Below, in pieces: positions 7,022-15,216 of a stretch of DNA of 64,000 nucleotides. Location: positions 175,413 through 239,412 of the forward strand of contig CAMUFL010000002.1 of NCBI GenBank assembly GCA_947088155.1, read 5' to 3'. Position numbers and translations under genes: made by a program. The notes below the pieces were generated by a model. It was given only the letters and a program-made list of their open reading frames with translations. It searched no databases and was not told where the DNA came from. This DNA comes from an uncultured Gardnerella sp. (GTDB lineage Bacteria; Actinomycetota; Actinomycetes; Actinomycetales; Bifidobacteriaceae). Numbering within the stretch: the stretch's first letter is position 1; every line of letters begins with the position of its first letter.

Positions 7022-8743
7022 ATGCGCGCGTGTGTAAAAGTGCGCCGAATTGTTCGTGATTCGGCTGCACTGATGCTGGCTGTGTGCATGTTAGTGAGTT
7101 TCGTTATAAGCTCGTTTGCTATAACTATGCCAGCTTTCGCAACAGATGCAGATCGCTCTTATGCTAGTTGGTCTGCTGTTTCCAAAGCAATCGACGACGA
7201 ATTTCAGCAGGGACAAACTGAATACAATAACGGTAATAATTCCGGTGCTGCAACCAGATTCCAAGCAGCTTACAATTCCGTTTACGTTGCTTCGAACATG
7301 ATTACTGTTGTGCGAGATACTTTTGGTCAGAACAAAGTTCAGTCGCAACAAGACCAATTCCAGCAGCTGCAAACTCTTGTGTATCAACAAAATCAAGGAT
7401 CGCAAATAAGCGCAGTTTCGAAGGCTCTTTCAGAAGACGTTGCGCAAACTGCAGCTCAGCTCGACTCAAACTCAAAAATAGATAAGCCGAATATTTACGC
7501 GCAAAAACTTCGTGCGCAAATCAAAGCAGAACGCAAAAAGCTCGATGCTGCAAAAAAGAAAAATCTTGGGCGCAATGGTCGCACATGGAGCCAAGTTGCG
7601 CGAGAAATGAACGTTATTCTCGACAAATCCGTTGCAACCTACAAATCTGCAAAAGGAAACAAGTCGCAAGTTGCAACGGCAGTTGATTTAATCAACGAAG
7701 CCTACTACCAGTATTACGAAAAGCTCGGCTTTGAAAAGAACGTAATGAACGCAATAAGTGGAAGCCGTGTTTCAACTGTAGAATATCAATTCAAAGAGTG
7801 CCGTCAAGCAATGAACAACGGCAATACGGTTGAACAAGCTAAAAAGTTCGTAACGGATCTTAAAGCAATGCTTATTGAAGATTCTGCGAAACTTGACAGC
7901 GGCACATCTTCAAACGCGAATCCTTTTATGCAGTTTATAACCAGTTCCTTCGGCCAAGCTTTTGTAATTTTGCTTCGTGAAGGCTTGGAAGCGTTGCTGG
8001 TTGTTGCAGCAATTATTGCGTACCTGATTAAATCCGGCCACAAAAACATGGTTAAGTACATTTACTTAGGACTTGTGGCAGGCATTGTGGCTTCATTGAT
8101 TGTTGCTGCGCTGTTTGGATTACTTTTCAACGGTTCTGGACCGCAGCAAGAGATTACAGAAGGCGTGGTTGCGCTGTTTGCAATGCTTATGCTTCTTTAC
8201 ACAAGTAACTGGATGATTTCGCGTTCTTCCGTACAAGCGTGGAACAAGTATATTAGCGAGCAGACTACGGCTGCTGTGTCTAAAGGCAGTTTGATTTCGC
8301 TCGCGCTTCTTAGTTTCCTTGCGGTGTTCCGTGAGGGTGCGGAAACTGTAATCTTCTACCAAGCTATTTTTGCTGTTTCGAACGGAGCTGACTCCATGAT
8401 TTGGGGCGGTTTTGTTGCTGCTGCTGCAGTTTTGGTAGTAATTTTCCTGCTTATTCGCTTTGCTTCCGTTCGCATACCAATTCGCCCATTCTTTACCGGC
8501 ACAAGTGCTCTTATGTCTGTGCTTGTGGTGATTTTTGCTGGCGGTGGCGTGCACGCGCTAATAGAAGGCGATGCGCTCGCAGGTATGTATATTCAAGGCT
8601 TGCCAACTAACGATTGGCTTGGGTTCTATCCGTATGTGGAAACGATTGTGGCTCAAATTTTGGCTGCAATCGTTGTGATTTCGCTACTTTGCGTGTCTAT
8701 TGCGCGAAGCCGCGGAAAGCGCGCGGGTACACTGCAAAAATAA
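7022..8743 (+). CDS. FTR1-family high-affinity iron permease
   Basis: A 573-residue membrane protein related to FTR1/EfeU and FetM. Residues 1-41 are a signal peptide ending at AFA. About residues 42-305 are an extracytoplasmic, helix-rich domain. The rest is a seven-helix permease with the two iron-binding REGxE motifs, LLREGLEALLV (about residue 318) and VFREGAETVIF (about 436). GAGGAG lies before the ATG. It is followed directly by the P19 lipoprotein, DUF2318 protein and ABC genes, the order known from the Campylobacter p19 and E. coli fetMP-fetABCDEF loci. It is probably induced by iron limitation through the Fur-like site upstream. Confidence 0.92.
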   Translation: MRACVKVRRIVRDSAALMLAVCMLVSFVISSFAITMPAFATDADRSYASWSAVSKAIDDEFQQGQTEYNNGNNSGAATRFQAAYNSVYVASNMITVVRDTFGQNKVQSQQDQFQQLQTLVYQQNQGSQISAVSKALSEDVAQTAAQLDSNSKIDKPNIYAQKLRAQIKAERKKLDAAKKKNLGRNGRTWSQVAREMNVILDKSVATYKSAKGNKSQVATAVDLINEAYYQYYEKLGFEKNVMNAISGSRVSTVEYQFKECRQAMNNGNTVEQAKKFVTDLKAMLIEDSAKLDSGTSSNANPFMQFITSSFGQAFVILLREGLEALLVVAAIIAYLIKSGHKNMVKYIYLGLVAGIVASLIVAALFGLLFNGSGPQQEITEGVVALFAMLMLLYTSNWMISRSSVQAWNKYISEQTTAAVSKGSLISLALLSFLAVFREGAETVIFYQAIFAVSNGADSMIWGGFVAAAAVLVVIFLLIRFASVRIPIRPFFTGTSALMSVLVVIFAGGGVHALIEGDALAGMYIQGLPTNDWLGFYPYVETIVAQILAAIVVISLLCVSIARSRGKRAGTLQK

Positions 8744-8865
8744 AAATCAAAACTAAAAATTAAAAATAAAAATCAGACTAATAATCAATCAAAATTAAAA
8801 ATAGAAATAAAAATAAATAAGAAGAAAAGAATAACAAAATAATTAACCAATAGAAAAGGTTAGAT

Positions 8866-9498
8866 ATGAAGAATAATAAGATGATGGCACTTGCTGCTTT
8901 GGCTCTCGCAGGTATGCTTGCGCTTACCGGCTGCGGCGCTAACGGAAATTCAGCAAAATCTGCTTCTAAATCACAGTCAACCGAGCAGAAGGCTGACGAC
9001 AAGGCTGATGACAAGGGCTTTGAAGAGGTGCCAGTTGGCCCTCACCAGGATCAAAACATTGGACCTCTTACTATCGGTGCTGTGTACTTCCAGCCAGTGG
9101 ACATGGTTCCAGCTGGCATGGGCTTGAAGGCTTCAGAGGCAAGCTTCCACCTTGAAGCAGATATTCACGCAAACAAGGCAGGCACTAAGCTTGGCTACGG
9201 CAAGGGTGAGTTCATTCCAGATTTGACAGTGAACTACGAGATTGTTGACAAGGCAAGTGGCGAATCCGTTGTAAAGGGCACTTTCATGCAGATGAACGCT
9301 TCCGACGGTCCTCACTACGGTGCAAACGTTAAACTCGACAAGGCTGGAAACTACAAGCTCGTGCTTTCAGTCGAATCCCCAGAAAAGAAGGGTTGGATGC
9401 TTCACGTCGATCCTGCTACCGGCGTAACCGGCCGCTTCTGGACTGAGCCAATCAAGGCTATATTCGACGACTGGAAGTACACTCCTCGCCAGTGGTAG
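8866..9498 (+). CDS. P19/FetP-type iron-binding lipoprotein
   Basis: A 210-residue lipoprotein. The signal peptide ends in the lipobox LTGC (Cys near residue 23), followed by a Ser/Lys/Asp-rich linker. The mature domain has the P19 pattern: PVGPHQDQNIGPLTIGAVYF, MGLKASEASFHLEADIHANKAG, GKGEFIPDLTVNYEI, GPHYGANV and WMLHVDPATGVTGRFW. Conserved His, Met and Glu residues bind copper/iron in the family. P19 proteins bind iron outside the membrane and pass it to the FTR1 permease, whose gene precedes this one. Spacers on both sides are unusually AT-rich and low-complexity, but AAAGG before the ATG is clear. Confidence 0.9.
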   Translation: MKNNKMMALAALALAGMLALTGCGANGNSAKSASKSQSTEQKADDKADDKGFEEVPVGPHQDQNIGPLTIGAVYFQPVDMVPAGMGLKASEASFHLEADIHANKAGTKLGYGKGEFIPDLTVNYEIVDKASGESVVKGTFMQMNASDGPHYGANVKLDKAGNYKLVLSVESPEKKGWMLHVDPATGVTGRFWTEPIKAIFDDWKYTPRQW

Positions 9499-9619
9499 TA
9501 ATAGATCGTAATAATTAGTAATAGTTAGAAATAGCTAGTAATTTTAGTAGCTAGTAATTATTACTAATTATTAATAATTATTGAATAATAGATTGTAACT
9601 AATAGCAAAGGAGGGAGTT

Positions 9620-10891
9620 ATGCTCAGACTGTTCGTAACAGTGCTTCCTGGGCTACTCCCTCTTACGCTACTTACAATGGGCTTAAGCGCATCGCTTACG
9701 GTTGGCGAGGGGCGCGATAAGCCGCTGAGTGCGCGCTGGAGACTGTACGGATTGTCGTTCGGCACAGTTGCTGCACTTATTTTTGCAATTCTTCGCGCAA
9801 GCGTAGTAATTAACCAACGCAACTTTGTTAATATGCCGGCGCTGTGCATTACAGTTCCTTTTGATATTGCAGCGATTGCGGTTGTAATTCGTTCTCGTAA
9901 AACTGTTGAAAACTGGCGCGAGCACCCACTTTTAATGCACATAAGCAACGCAATTGGCGCGTGCGTGCTGGCACTTACCGTATTTTATGCGCTTCCGGAC
10001 GTTATTTTACAGCTTACGATTTTTGTAGATTCAAGCACACCTCCTTTTACATCCGACATGCTACTTCGCGCGCTCGGATTTGTAATTGGTATTATTGCGG
10101 CAATTTGCTTAAGTCTTATGGTGCGATCTTTGCGAGCCACATCTAACGCAATTTCCTTCAAAATTGCGATTGTGCTCAGCATGATTATTCTGCTTGTGCA
10201 GCACGTAACTTCACTTTTGCAGATTATGCAAGGAAGCATTTTGCTTTATATTGACGACTTTTCTTTCAGCGTGCTTGTTTGGCTGATTAACAATAATCCG
10301 CTGATGATTATGGCGCAAATTAGCGTATTTTTGATTCCTGCAGTTGCTTCTCTCGTAATCGGTTTTAAGACGGCAGTAGTTGGCGAAAATGCTGCAGAAA
10401 TTCGCGCTAAGCGAGCATTTAAGCGGAAATCTCGAAAGTCTGCGCTCGCAGCACTTTTGGCTGCTGTTACAGTAATACTTACGCTTACTGTAGGCGTATC
10501 TGTTATGAATATTAAGCCAACTCTTACGCCGCCTGAACCGTACGAATTGCACGATGGCTTGGCAACTATCAACTTTGTGCAAATTTCAGACGGCCATCTT
10601 CATCGTTTCCAATACAAAGCAAAAGATGGCACTGTTATGCGCTTTATAATCATTAAAAAGAATGGTGGAGCGTACGGCGTTGGCTTGGATGCTTGCGAAA
10701 ACTGTGGAGACGCAGGCTACTACGAAAAAGACGGTAAGATTATTTGCCGCAAATGCGACGTAGCAATTAACTTAGCAACTATTGGTTTTAAGGGTGGTTG
10801 CAATCCGATTCCGTTCCCGTACAAGGCTGGGCATGGCAAAATCACAATTCATACTGCTGATTTAGACGTGCTTAGTTCGCACTTTAAGTAA
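9620..10891 (+). CDS. DUF2318 membrane protein of iron uptake operon
   Basis: A 423-residue polytopic protein with about eight hydrophobic segments in residues 1-300. The C-terminal DUF2318 domain (about 310-423) carries paired cysteines: CENC, CRKC and a later GGC. These could bind a metal or an Fe-S centre, which suggests a redox step. AAAGGAGGG precedes the ATG. Homologues sit third in fetMP/p19-type loci between P19 and the FtsX-like permeases. The role is inferred from that conserved order. No enzymatic motif beyond the cysteines is visible. Confidence 0.85.
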   Translation: MLRLFVTVLPGLLPLTLLTMGLSASLTVGEGRDKPLSARWRLYGLSFGTVAALIFAILRASVVINQRNFVNMPALCITVPFDIAAIAVVIRSRKTVENWREHPLLMHISNAIGACVLALTVFYALPDVILQLTIFVDSSTPPFTSDMLLRALGFVIGIIAAICLSLMVRSLRATSNAISFKIAIVLSMIILLVQHVTSLLQIMQGSILLYIDDFSFSVLVWLINNNPLMIMAQISVFLIPAVASLVIGFKTAVVGENAAEIRAKRAFKRKSRKSALAALLAAVTVILTLTVGVSVMNIKPTLTPPEPYELHDGLATINFVQISDGHLHRFQYKAKDGTVMRFIIIKKNGGAYGVGLDACENCGDAGYYEKDGKIICRKCDVAINLATIGFKGGCNPIPFPYKAGHGKITIHTADLDVLSSHFK

Positions 10892-10903
10892 GGAGCAACG
10901 CAA

Positions 10904-12238
10904 ATGTTTATGATGCGCATGGTTGCTCGATCTCTTGTGCGGCAAATAAAAAAGCGTCTGCTGATTGCGCTAGTTGTGTGCTTAAGCGCGTGCGTAAGTG
11001 TTGCTATGCTTAGCGTTGTGTACGACGTTGGAGACAAGATTAACGCCGAGCTTAGTTCGTACGGTTCGAATATTGTTGTTCAGCCAAAATCTAGCGCTGT
11101 TGTGAATGATTTGTATGCGTCTCGCGAGCAAACGAATTCATCAGCTTTGCATAGTTTAGCAATTGCTGAAAGCCAAGAGTCTACTGCTTTTTTGAAAGAA
11201 TCGGATGCTGCGAAAATTAAAATGATTTTTTGGGCGTTCAATATTACGAATTTTGCGCCGAAAATAACGGTTCACGCAAATCTTGAAGCGAATTCTTCTA
11301 CTAAAACTGTTGTGCCTATTGTTGGAACTTGGTTTAATCGCAAGCTTGCGCTGGCTTCAGGGGAGACAACTGTTGTTGGCGTTCGAGGCTTGCGTTCGTG
11401 GTGGAAAATTAATGCAGGCCGTTGGGCAAAAGATAATCAATCCGAAGCAATGGTTGGTTCGCAATTAGCTGAGCGCTTGCACTTAAAACTTGGCCAGCGT
11501 TTGCGTTTGCTTCGTGACGGTCGAGATGTTTCGTTGCGCTTGGTTGGCGTATACGATTCTGGCGACGACGATAATAACGCAATTTACGCAAGCTCTAGTG
11601 ATGCTCAAAGCCTTGCAAATAAGCCGGATATGGCTGATTTGATTGAAGTAAAGGCTCTTACAACTCCGGAGAATGATTTAGCGCGTAAGGCTGCTAAAAA
11701 TCCAGCGGCACTAAGCCAGGAAGAGTGGGAAACTTGGTATTGTACGGCTTACCCGAGTTCGATTACTTACCAAATTGAGGAGGTAATTCCGGGAGCTGTT
11801 GCAAAGCAGGTTCGTCAAGTTGCAGCTCTTCAGGGTAACGTATTGAATAAGACGCGCGCTGTTATGGTTTTGATGACTGCATTGAGCTTGATTGCTGCTG
11901 CTGTTGCTGTGGCGAATCTTATGGCTGCTTCTATTTCGGAACGTTCCGGTGAGCTTGCGTTGCTTAAAGCTTTGGGTGCGCGAGATGGTGCTGTTGCGCG
12001 GTTAATGCTTATGGAAACTGCGGTTATTGCGTTTGCGGGAGCGCTGTTTGGCATGGTTTTGGGCTTTGCAATGGCGCAGATTATTGGTTTTACAGTGTTT
12101 GGATCCGCGATTTTGTTCCGTCCAATGGTGTTTGTGCTTGTGTTTGTGCTGCTTGCGCTGACTGTGCTTGCGGCTGCAGGCTCGTCGATTCGTTCGATTT
12201 TGAGTGTGCGTCCTGCGGAGGTGCTTCATGGCAGGTAG
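10904..12238 (+). CDS. FtsX/MacB-like ABC permease, first of pair
   Basis: A 444-residue permease: one N-terminal transmembrane helix (about 20-45), a large extracytoplasmic MacB-type domain (about 46-310), and three C-terminal helices forming the FtsX domain. The family signature SERSGELALLKALGARDGAVARLMLMETAV is clear. AAGGAG precedes the ATG. It partners with the next permease and the ATPase at 13538. In p19/fet loci such pairs are thought to power movement of an unidentified substrate or the maturation of the iron system. Confidence 0.88.
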   Translation: MFMMRMVARSLVRQIKKRLLIALVVCLSACVSVAMLSVVYDVGDKINAELSSYGSNIVVQPKSSAVVNDLYASREQTNSSALHSLAIAESQESTAFLKESDAAKIKMIFWAFNITNFAPKITVHANLEANSSTKTVVPIVGTWFNRKLALASGETTVVGVRGLRSWWKINAGRWAKDNQSEAMVGSQLAERLHLKLGQRLRLLRDGRDVSLRLVGVYDSGDDDNNAIYASSSDAQSLANKPDMADLIEVKALTTPENDLARKAAKNPAALSQEEWETWYCTAYPSSITYQIEEVIPGAVAKQVRQVAALQGNVLNKTRAVMVLMTALSLIAAAVAVANLMAASISERSGELALLKALGARDGAVARLMLMETAVIAFAGALFGMVLGFAMAQIIGFTVFGSAILFRPMVFVLVFVLLALTVLAAAGSSIRSILSVRPAEVLHGR

Positions 12239-13487
12239 ATCTTATATGACATCGAATAATGCGATGTTTATAACAATGCTATTTAGCGCGGTATTTCGAC
12301 GTAAATCGCGCGCTGTAATGGCTGTTATTGCAACGCTTGTTGGTGCTGCTACGCTGTTTTGCTTAGCTGCAATCTGCCTTGTTGTGCCTCAACAGATGAG
12401 CGACGAAATGCGCGCGTACGGAGCGAATATTATCGTAACTCCTTTAGAGGGCGAGTGGAAAAACGGTATTGATCGCGCAATGGTTTTGCATACTAACGAC
12501 ATGGTTCTTGCAAAAGGTGCTATGCGATCTGCTACGTATCGTTACGAAAATGTGCGTATTAACGCGGCTCCGTATGTTTTAGCAGGAATAGACGTTCGTT
12601 CAGTAAAGTCGCTTAATAAGCATTGGAATGTGGATGGCGACTGGCCTAGCGGCGGAAATGTTATGGTTGGGCGAGATGTTGCTTCTGCGATGGGCTTAAA
12701 AATAGGCTCTCGTATTGCGATTGCGTATAGATCTTCGGATAATACTGACGGCTCGCATAAGCCGGCAGAAAAGTCTGAAAGTAAGTCTGCTCAAAAATCT
12801 TCTCAACAAAAGCTTGTTGAAGGCCGCGTTTCAACGGATATTATGGATACTCACGGCACAACTTTCCGCGTTTGCGGCATTTTGGACACTGGTGGTGCGG
12901 AAGATTCTATGCTTTATGCTCTTAATGCGGATGTGAATACTCTTACTGGTGTTAAGCGCGGAGCAGACGTGATCGCTTACTCATCTTCTGCGCCTAGCGT
13001 TGATGCGGTTGTTAGAAGCATTAACGATATGACTTCTATGCGTGTGCGCGCTCAGCAGGTTACTAAAGTTACTGCTGCAGATACCGGTATTGTTACAATG
13101 CTTCGCAGCCTGTTTTGGATTGTGTCGCTTGTTGTTTTGGTGCTGATGATGGTTGGTGTTAGCACTACGATTTCTTCGATTGTGCAGCAGCGTCGAAACG
13201 AAATTGGCTTGCGTAAAGCTTTGGGTGCAAGTGCCAAGAGTATTGGCATGGAATTTACTGCGGAAGCTGGATTGTACGGTTTCGTTGGCGGCATTGCTGG
13301 TACTGCAGTAGGGTATGTGTTTGCTCGTTTGCTTGCAGCAATGGTGTTTGCTAGAGATTTGGGCGTGAATTGGTGGCTTGTTGCGTTCTCGGTGGCGTTT
13401 AGCATTATTGCATCTTGCGTTGCTGCGTTGCCGCCTGTTTTGCGCGCTTCAAAGATCGATCCTGCGATTGTGCTTCGAGAAGAATAA
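12228..13487 (+). CDS. FtsX/MacB-like ABC permease, second of pair
   Basis: A 419-residue FtsX-type permease: N-terminal helix (RAVMAVIATLVGAATLFCLA), extracytoplasmic domain, then three helices with the family motif RRNEIGLRKALGASAKSIGME. The ATG at 12228 is chosen over an upstream one at 12204 because GGAGG lies 5 bases before it. It overlaps the previous gene by 11 bp, indicating coupled translation. It likely forms a heterodimeric permease with its neighbour. Confidence 0.88.
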   Translation: MAGRSYMTSNNAMFITMLFSAVFRRKSRAVMAVIATLVGAATLFCLAAICLVVPQQMSDEMRAYGANIIVTPLEGEWKNGIDRAMVLHTNDMVLAKGAMRSATYRYENVRINAAPYVLAGIDVRSVKSLNKHWNVDGDWPSGGNVMVGRDVASAMGLKIGSRIAIAYRSSDNTDGSHKPAEKSESKSAQKSSQQKLVEGRVSTDIMDTHGTTFRVCGILDTGGAEDSMLYALNADVNTLTGVKRGADVIAYSSSAPSVDAVVRSINDMTSMRVRAQQVTKVTAADTGIVTMLRSLFWIVSLVVLVLMMVGVSTTISSIVQQRRNEIGLRKALGASAKSIGMEFTAEAGLYGFVGGIAGTAVGYVFARLLAAMVFARDLGVNWWLVAFSVAFSIIASCVAALPPVLRASKIDPAIVLREE

Positions 13488-13537
13488 TTTTAAGCGTAAA
13501 TTTAGAGATTGTTTAAGATTTGAGTTAAGGATTTAAT

Positions 13538-14383
13538 ATGACAGAGAATGTAGAAAATAAGTTGGAAGGCGCGGAGTCTAAACCAAAAATGCTGTTGACT
13601 TTGGATCATATTTCCAAGATTTACGGATCTCTTCGCGCGGTTGACGATTTGTCGCTTACTGTGCCAGAAGGCGAGTGGCTTTCTATTGTTGGCTCCAGTG
13701 GTTCTGGCAAAACAACGTTAATGAACATTATTGGCTGCATGGATTCGCCATCTAAAGGTTCCGTGTCTTTGCAAGGTCGCAAACTTGAGGATTTGAACGC
13801 AGGTCAGCTTGCTGACGTTCGTAAAAACGTAATCGGTTTAGTTTTTCAAAAGTTTTATCTTGTGCCGCATTTAACAGCTGTTGAAAACGTTATGGTTGCG
13901 CAATACTATCATTCTGTTGTTGACGAAGCTCAAGCGATGGATGCTTTGGATCGAGTTGGTTTGAAGGATCGCGCTCACCATTTGCCAAGCCAGCTTTCTG
14001 GCGGTGAGCAGCAGCGTGTTTGCGTTGCTCGTGCGCTTATTAACTGCCCTAAGTTGCTTCTTGCGGATGAGCCGACTGGCAATTTGGATGAAAAAAATGA
14101 GCAGATTGTGCTTGACTTATTTAAGCAGCTGCATGATCAAGGCACGACGATTATTGTTGTAACTCACGATTCTCTGGTTGCTCAATGCGCGGATCGCGAA
14201 ATTATGCTTAATCATGGTGTGCTTGTTGGTGAGCGTTGGAATAATGAGGATGCTCGCAAAGCGTACGAGGCGATTGGCGGCAAGCCTGCGTTTACGAGTG
14301 CTCATGTTGATGAAAGCGTTGCGGAAGCTTTGCAAGATCATGATCCTACTAAGTCGCCTAAATTAGCGAATTTAGATGATTAG
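13538..14383 (+). CDS. MacB/LolD-type ABC ATPase of iron locus
   Basis: A 281-residue ATPase. Walker A is GSSGSGKTT (about residues 52-60), the Q-loop is LVFQKFYLVPHLTAVENV, the signature is LSGGEQQR, Walker B is KLLLADEPTGNLD, and the switch His is in VVTHD. It has an extra tail of about 45 residues after the core. It energises the two FtsX-like permeases just upstream. AAGGA precedes the ATG and the spacing of 50 bp supports one operon. Confidence 0.92.
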   Translation: MTENVENKLEGAESKPKMLLTLDHISKIYGSLRAVDDLSLTVPEGEWLSIVGSSGSGKTTLMNIIGCMDSPSKGSVSLQGRKLEDLNAGQLADVRKNVIGLVFQKFYLVPHLTAVENVMVAQYYHSVVDEAQAMDALDRVGLKDRAHHLPSQLSGGEQQRVCVARALINCPKLLLADEPTGNLDEKNEQIVLDLFKQLHDQGTTIIVVTHDSLVAQCADREIMLNHGVLVGERWNNEDARKAYEAIGGKPAFTSAHVDESVAEALQDHDPTKSPKLANLDD

Positions 14384-14440
14384 TTTTTAGATGATTAGTT
14401 GCGTATAGTTTTTAATTTAAGATTTAAAGGCGATGATTTT

Positions 14441-15073
14441 ATGGTTTTGGATAATATGTTTCACGATGTTTCACGTTGCAATAATTTGCGTGATGATCTG
14501 AAATCTAAAAAAGTTGCAAAAACCGTTGCTACGCTTGCGATTGTAGCTGCGTCGTCCGCTATGTTTTCTGCTTGTGGTGAGCCGAGTGCTGTGCCGATGA
14601 ACGATGAGTTTGCTGGTAATTCCGGTCAGAGCGCGGATGATGGTGGTAATCCTTCTGGAAAGTACGATGCTGGCGCTCAGCAATCTAAGTCTTCTGCGCA
14701 AATTGAGGATTCTGGAGATTCGCAAGATTCTAAAAACCAGCAGAATCAGCCTAAAACAGACACCGGCAATTATAAAGATGGCGACTACAAAATCAAAGCT
14801 ACATATGGTCCTGTTGCAGAAGATAGTATTGAAGTAAATTTAAGCGTTGCAAATGGAAATGTTAGCGATGTGCAAATAACATCTCATCCGTTTACGCCGA
14901 TTTCCAAGGGCCATATGGATGCATTCTCAAAGGCTATCCCTGGAAAAATCGTTGGAAAGCCGCTAAAAGATTTGCATATTTCGGTTGTTGCTGGAGCAAG
15001 TTGGACTAGTGATGCCTTCAACAAAGCGCTTGACGTTGCTCGTCAAGAGGCCTCAATCGCATCCGCGCAATAA
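14441..15073 (+). CDS. Exported FMN-binding domain protein (likely ApbE substrate)
   Basis: A 210-residue protein. An upstream TTG at 14399 is rejected; the ATG at 14441 has AAAGG 10 bases before it. The N-terminus has a short charged stretch, a hydrophobic segment and then SACGEPS, a lipobox-like site (Cys near 46). A Ser/Gln/Asp-rich linker follows. Residues about 108-205 are an FMN_bind domain (YKDGDYKIKATYGP, VSDVQITSH). Near the C-terminus the flavinylation motif reads A184-G-A-S-W-T189, against the consensus [ST]GA[ST]xT, so Thr189 is the predicted FMN acceptor though the first position is Ala. It is the last gene of the iron locus and would carry electrons outside the membrane. Confidence 0.87.
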   Translation: MVLDNMFHDVSRCNNLRDDLKSKKVAKTVATLAIVAASSAMFSACGEPSAVPMNDEFAGNSGQSADDGGNPSGKYDAGAQQSKSSAQIEDSGDSQDSKNQQNQPKTDTGNYKDGDYKIKATYGPVAEDSIEVNLSVANGNVSDVQITSHPFTPISKGHMDAFSKAIPGKIVGKPLKDLHISVVAGASWTSDAFNKALDVARQEASIASAQ

Positions 15074-15102
15074 TCTTAACCACCTTAATCTATTAATGTA
15101 AT

Positions 15103-15128
15103 CGTGATTATAATAACCGTGATTATAT
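15103..15128. repeat. Direct repeat CGTGATTATA x2
   Basis: CGTGATTATA at 15103-15112 and 15119-15128, 16 bp apart, after the iron operon. Similar TAATCGCGATTATA words form the palindrome at 31226-31271. Confidence 0.5.
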
Positions 15129-15151
15129 TGTTGAATATTTGCGCGTAATTA

Positions 15152-15192
15152 ATAGGGGCTAATACTGCAGTTGTTTACAATACTAACCCCTA
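15152..15192. terminator. Bidirectional terminator
   Basis: ATAGGGG (15153-15159) pairs with CCCCTAT near 15186-15192, the loop is about 25 bases, and TTTTTG follows. It lies between convergent genes and can serve both strands. Confidence 0.75.
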
Positions 15193-15216
15193 TTTTTGTT
15201 TGTTTTTCTTATGAAA

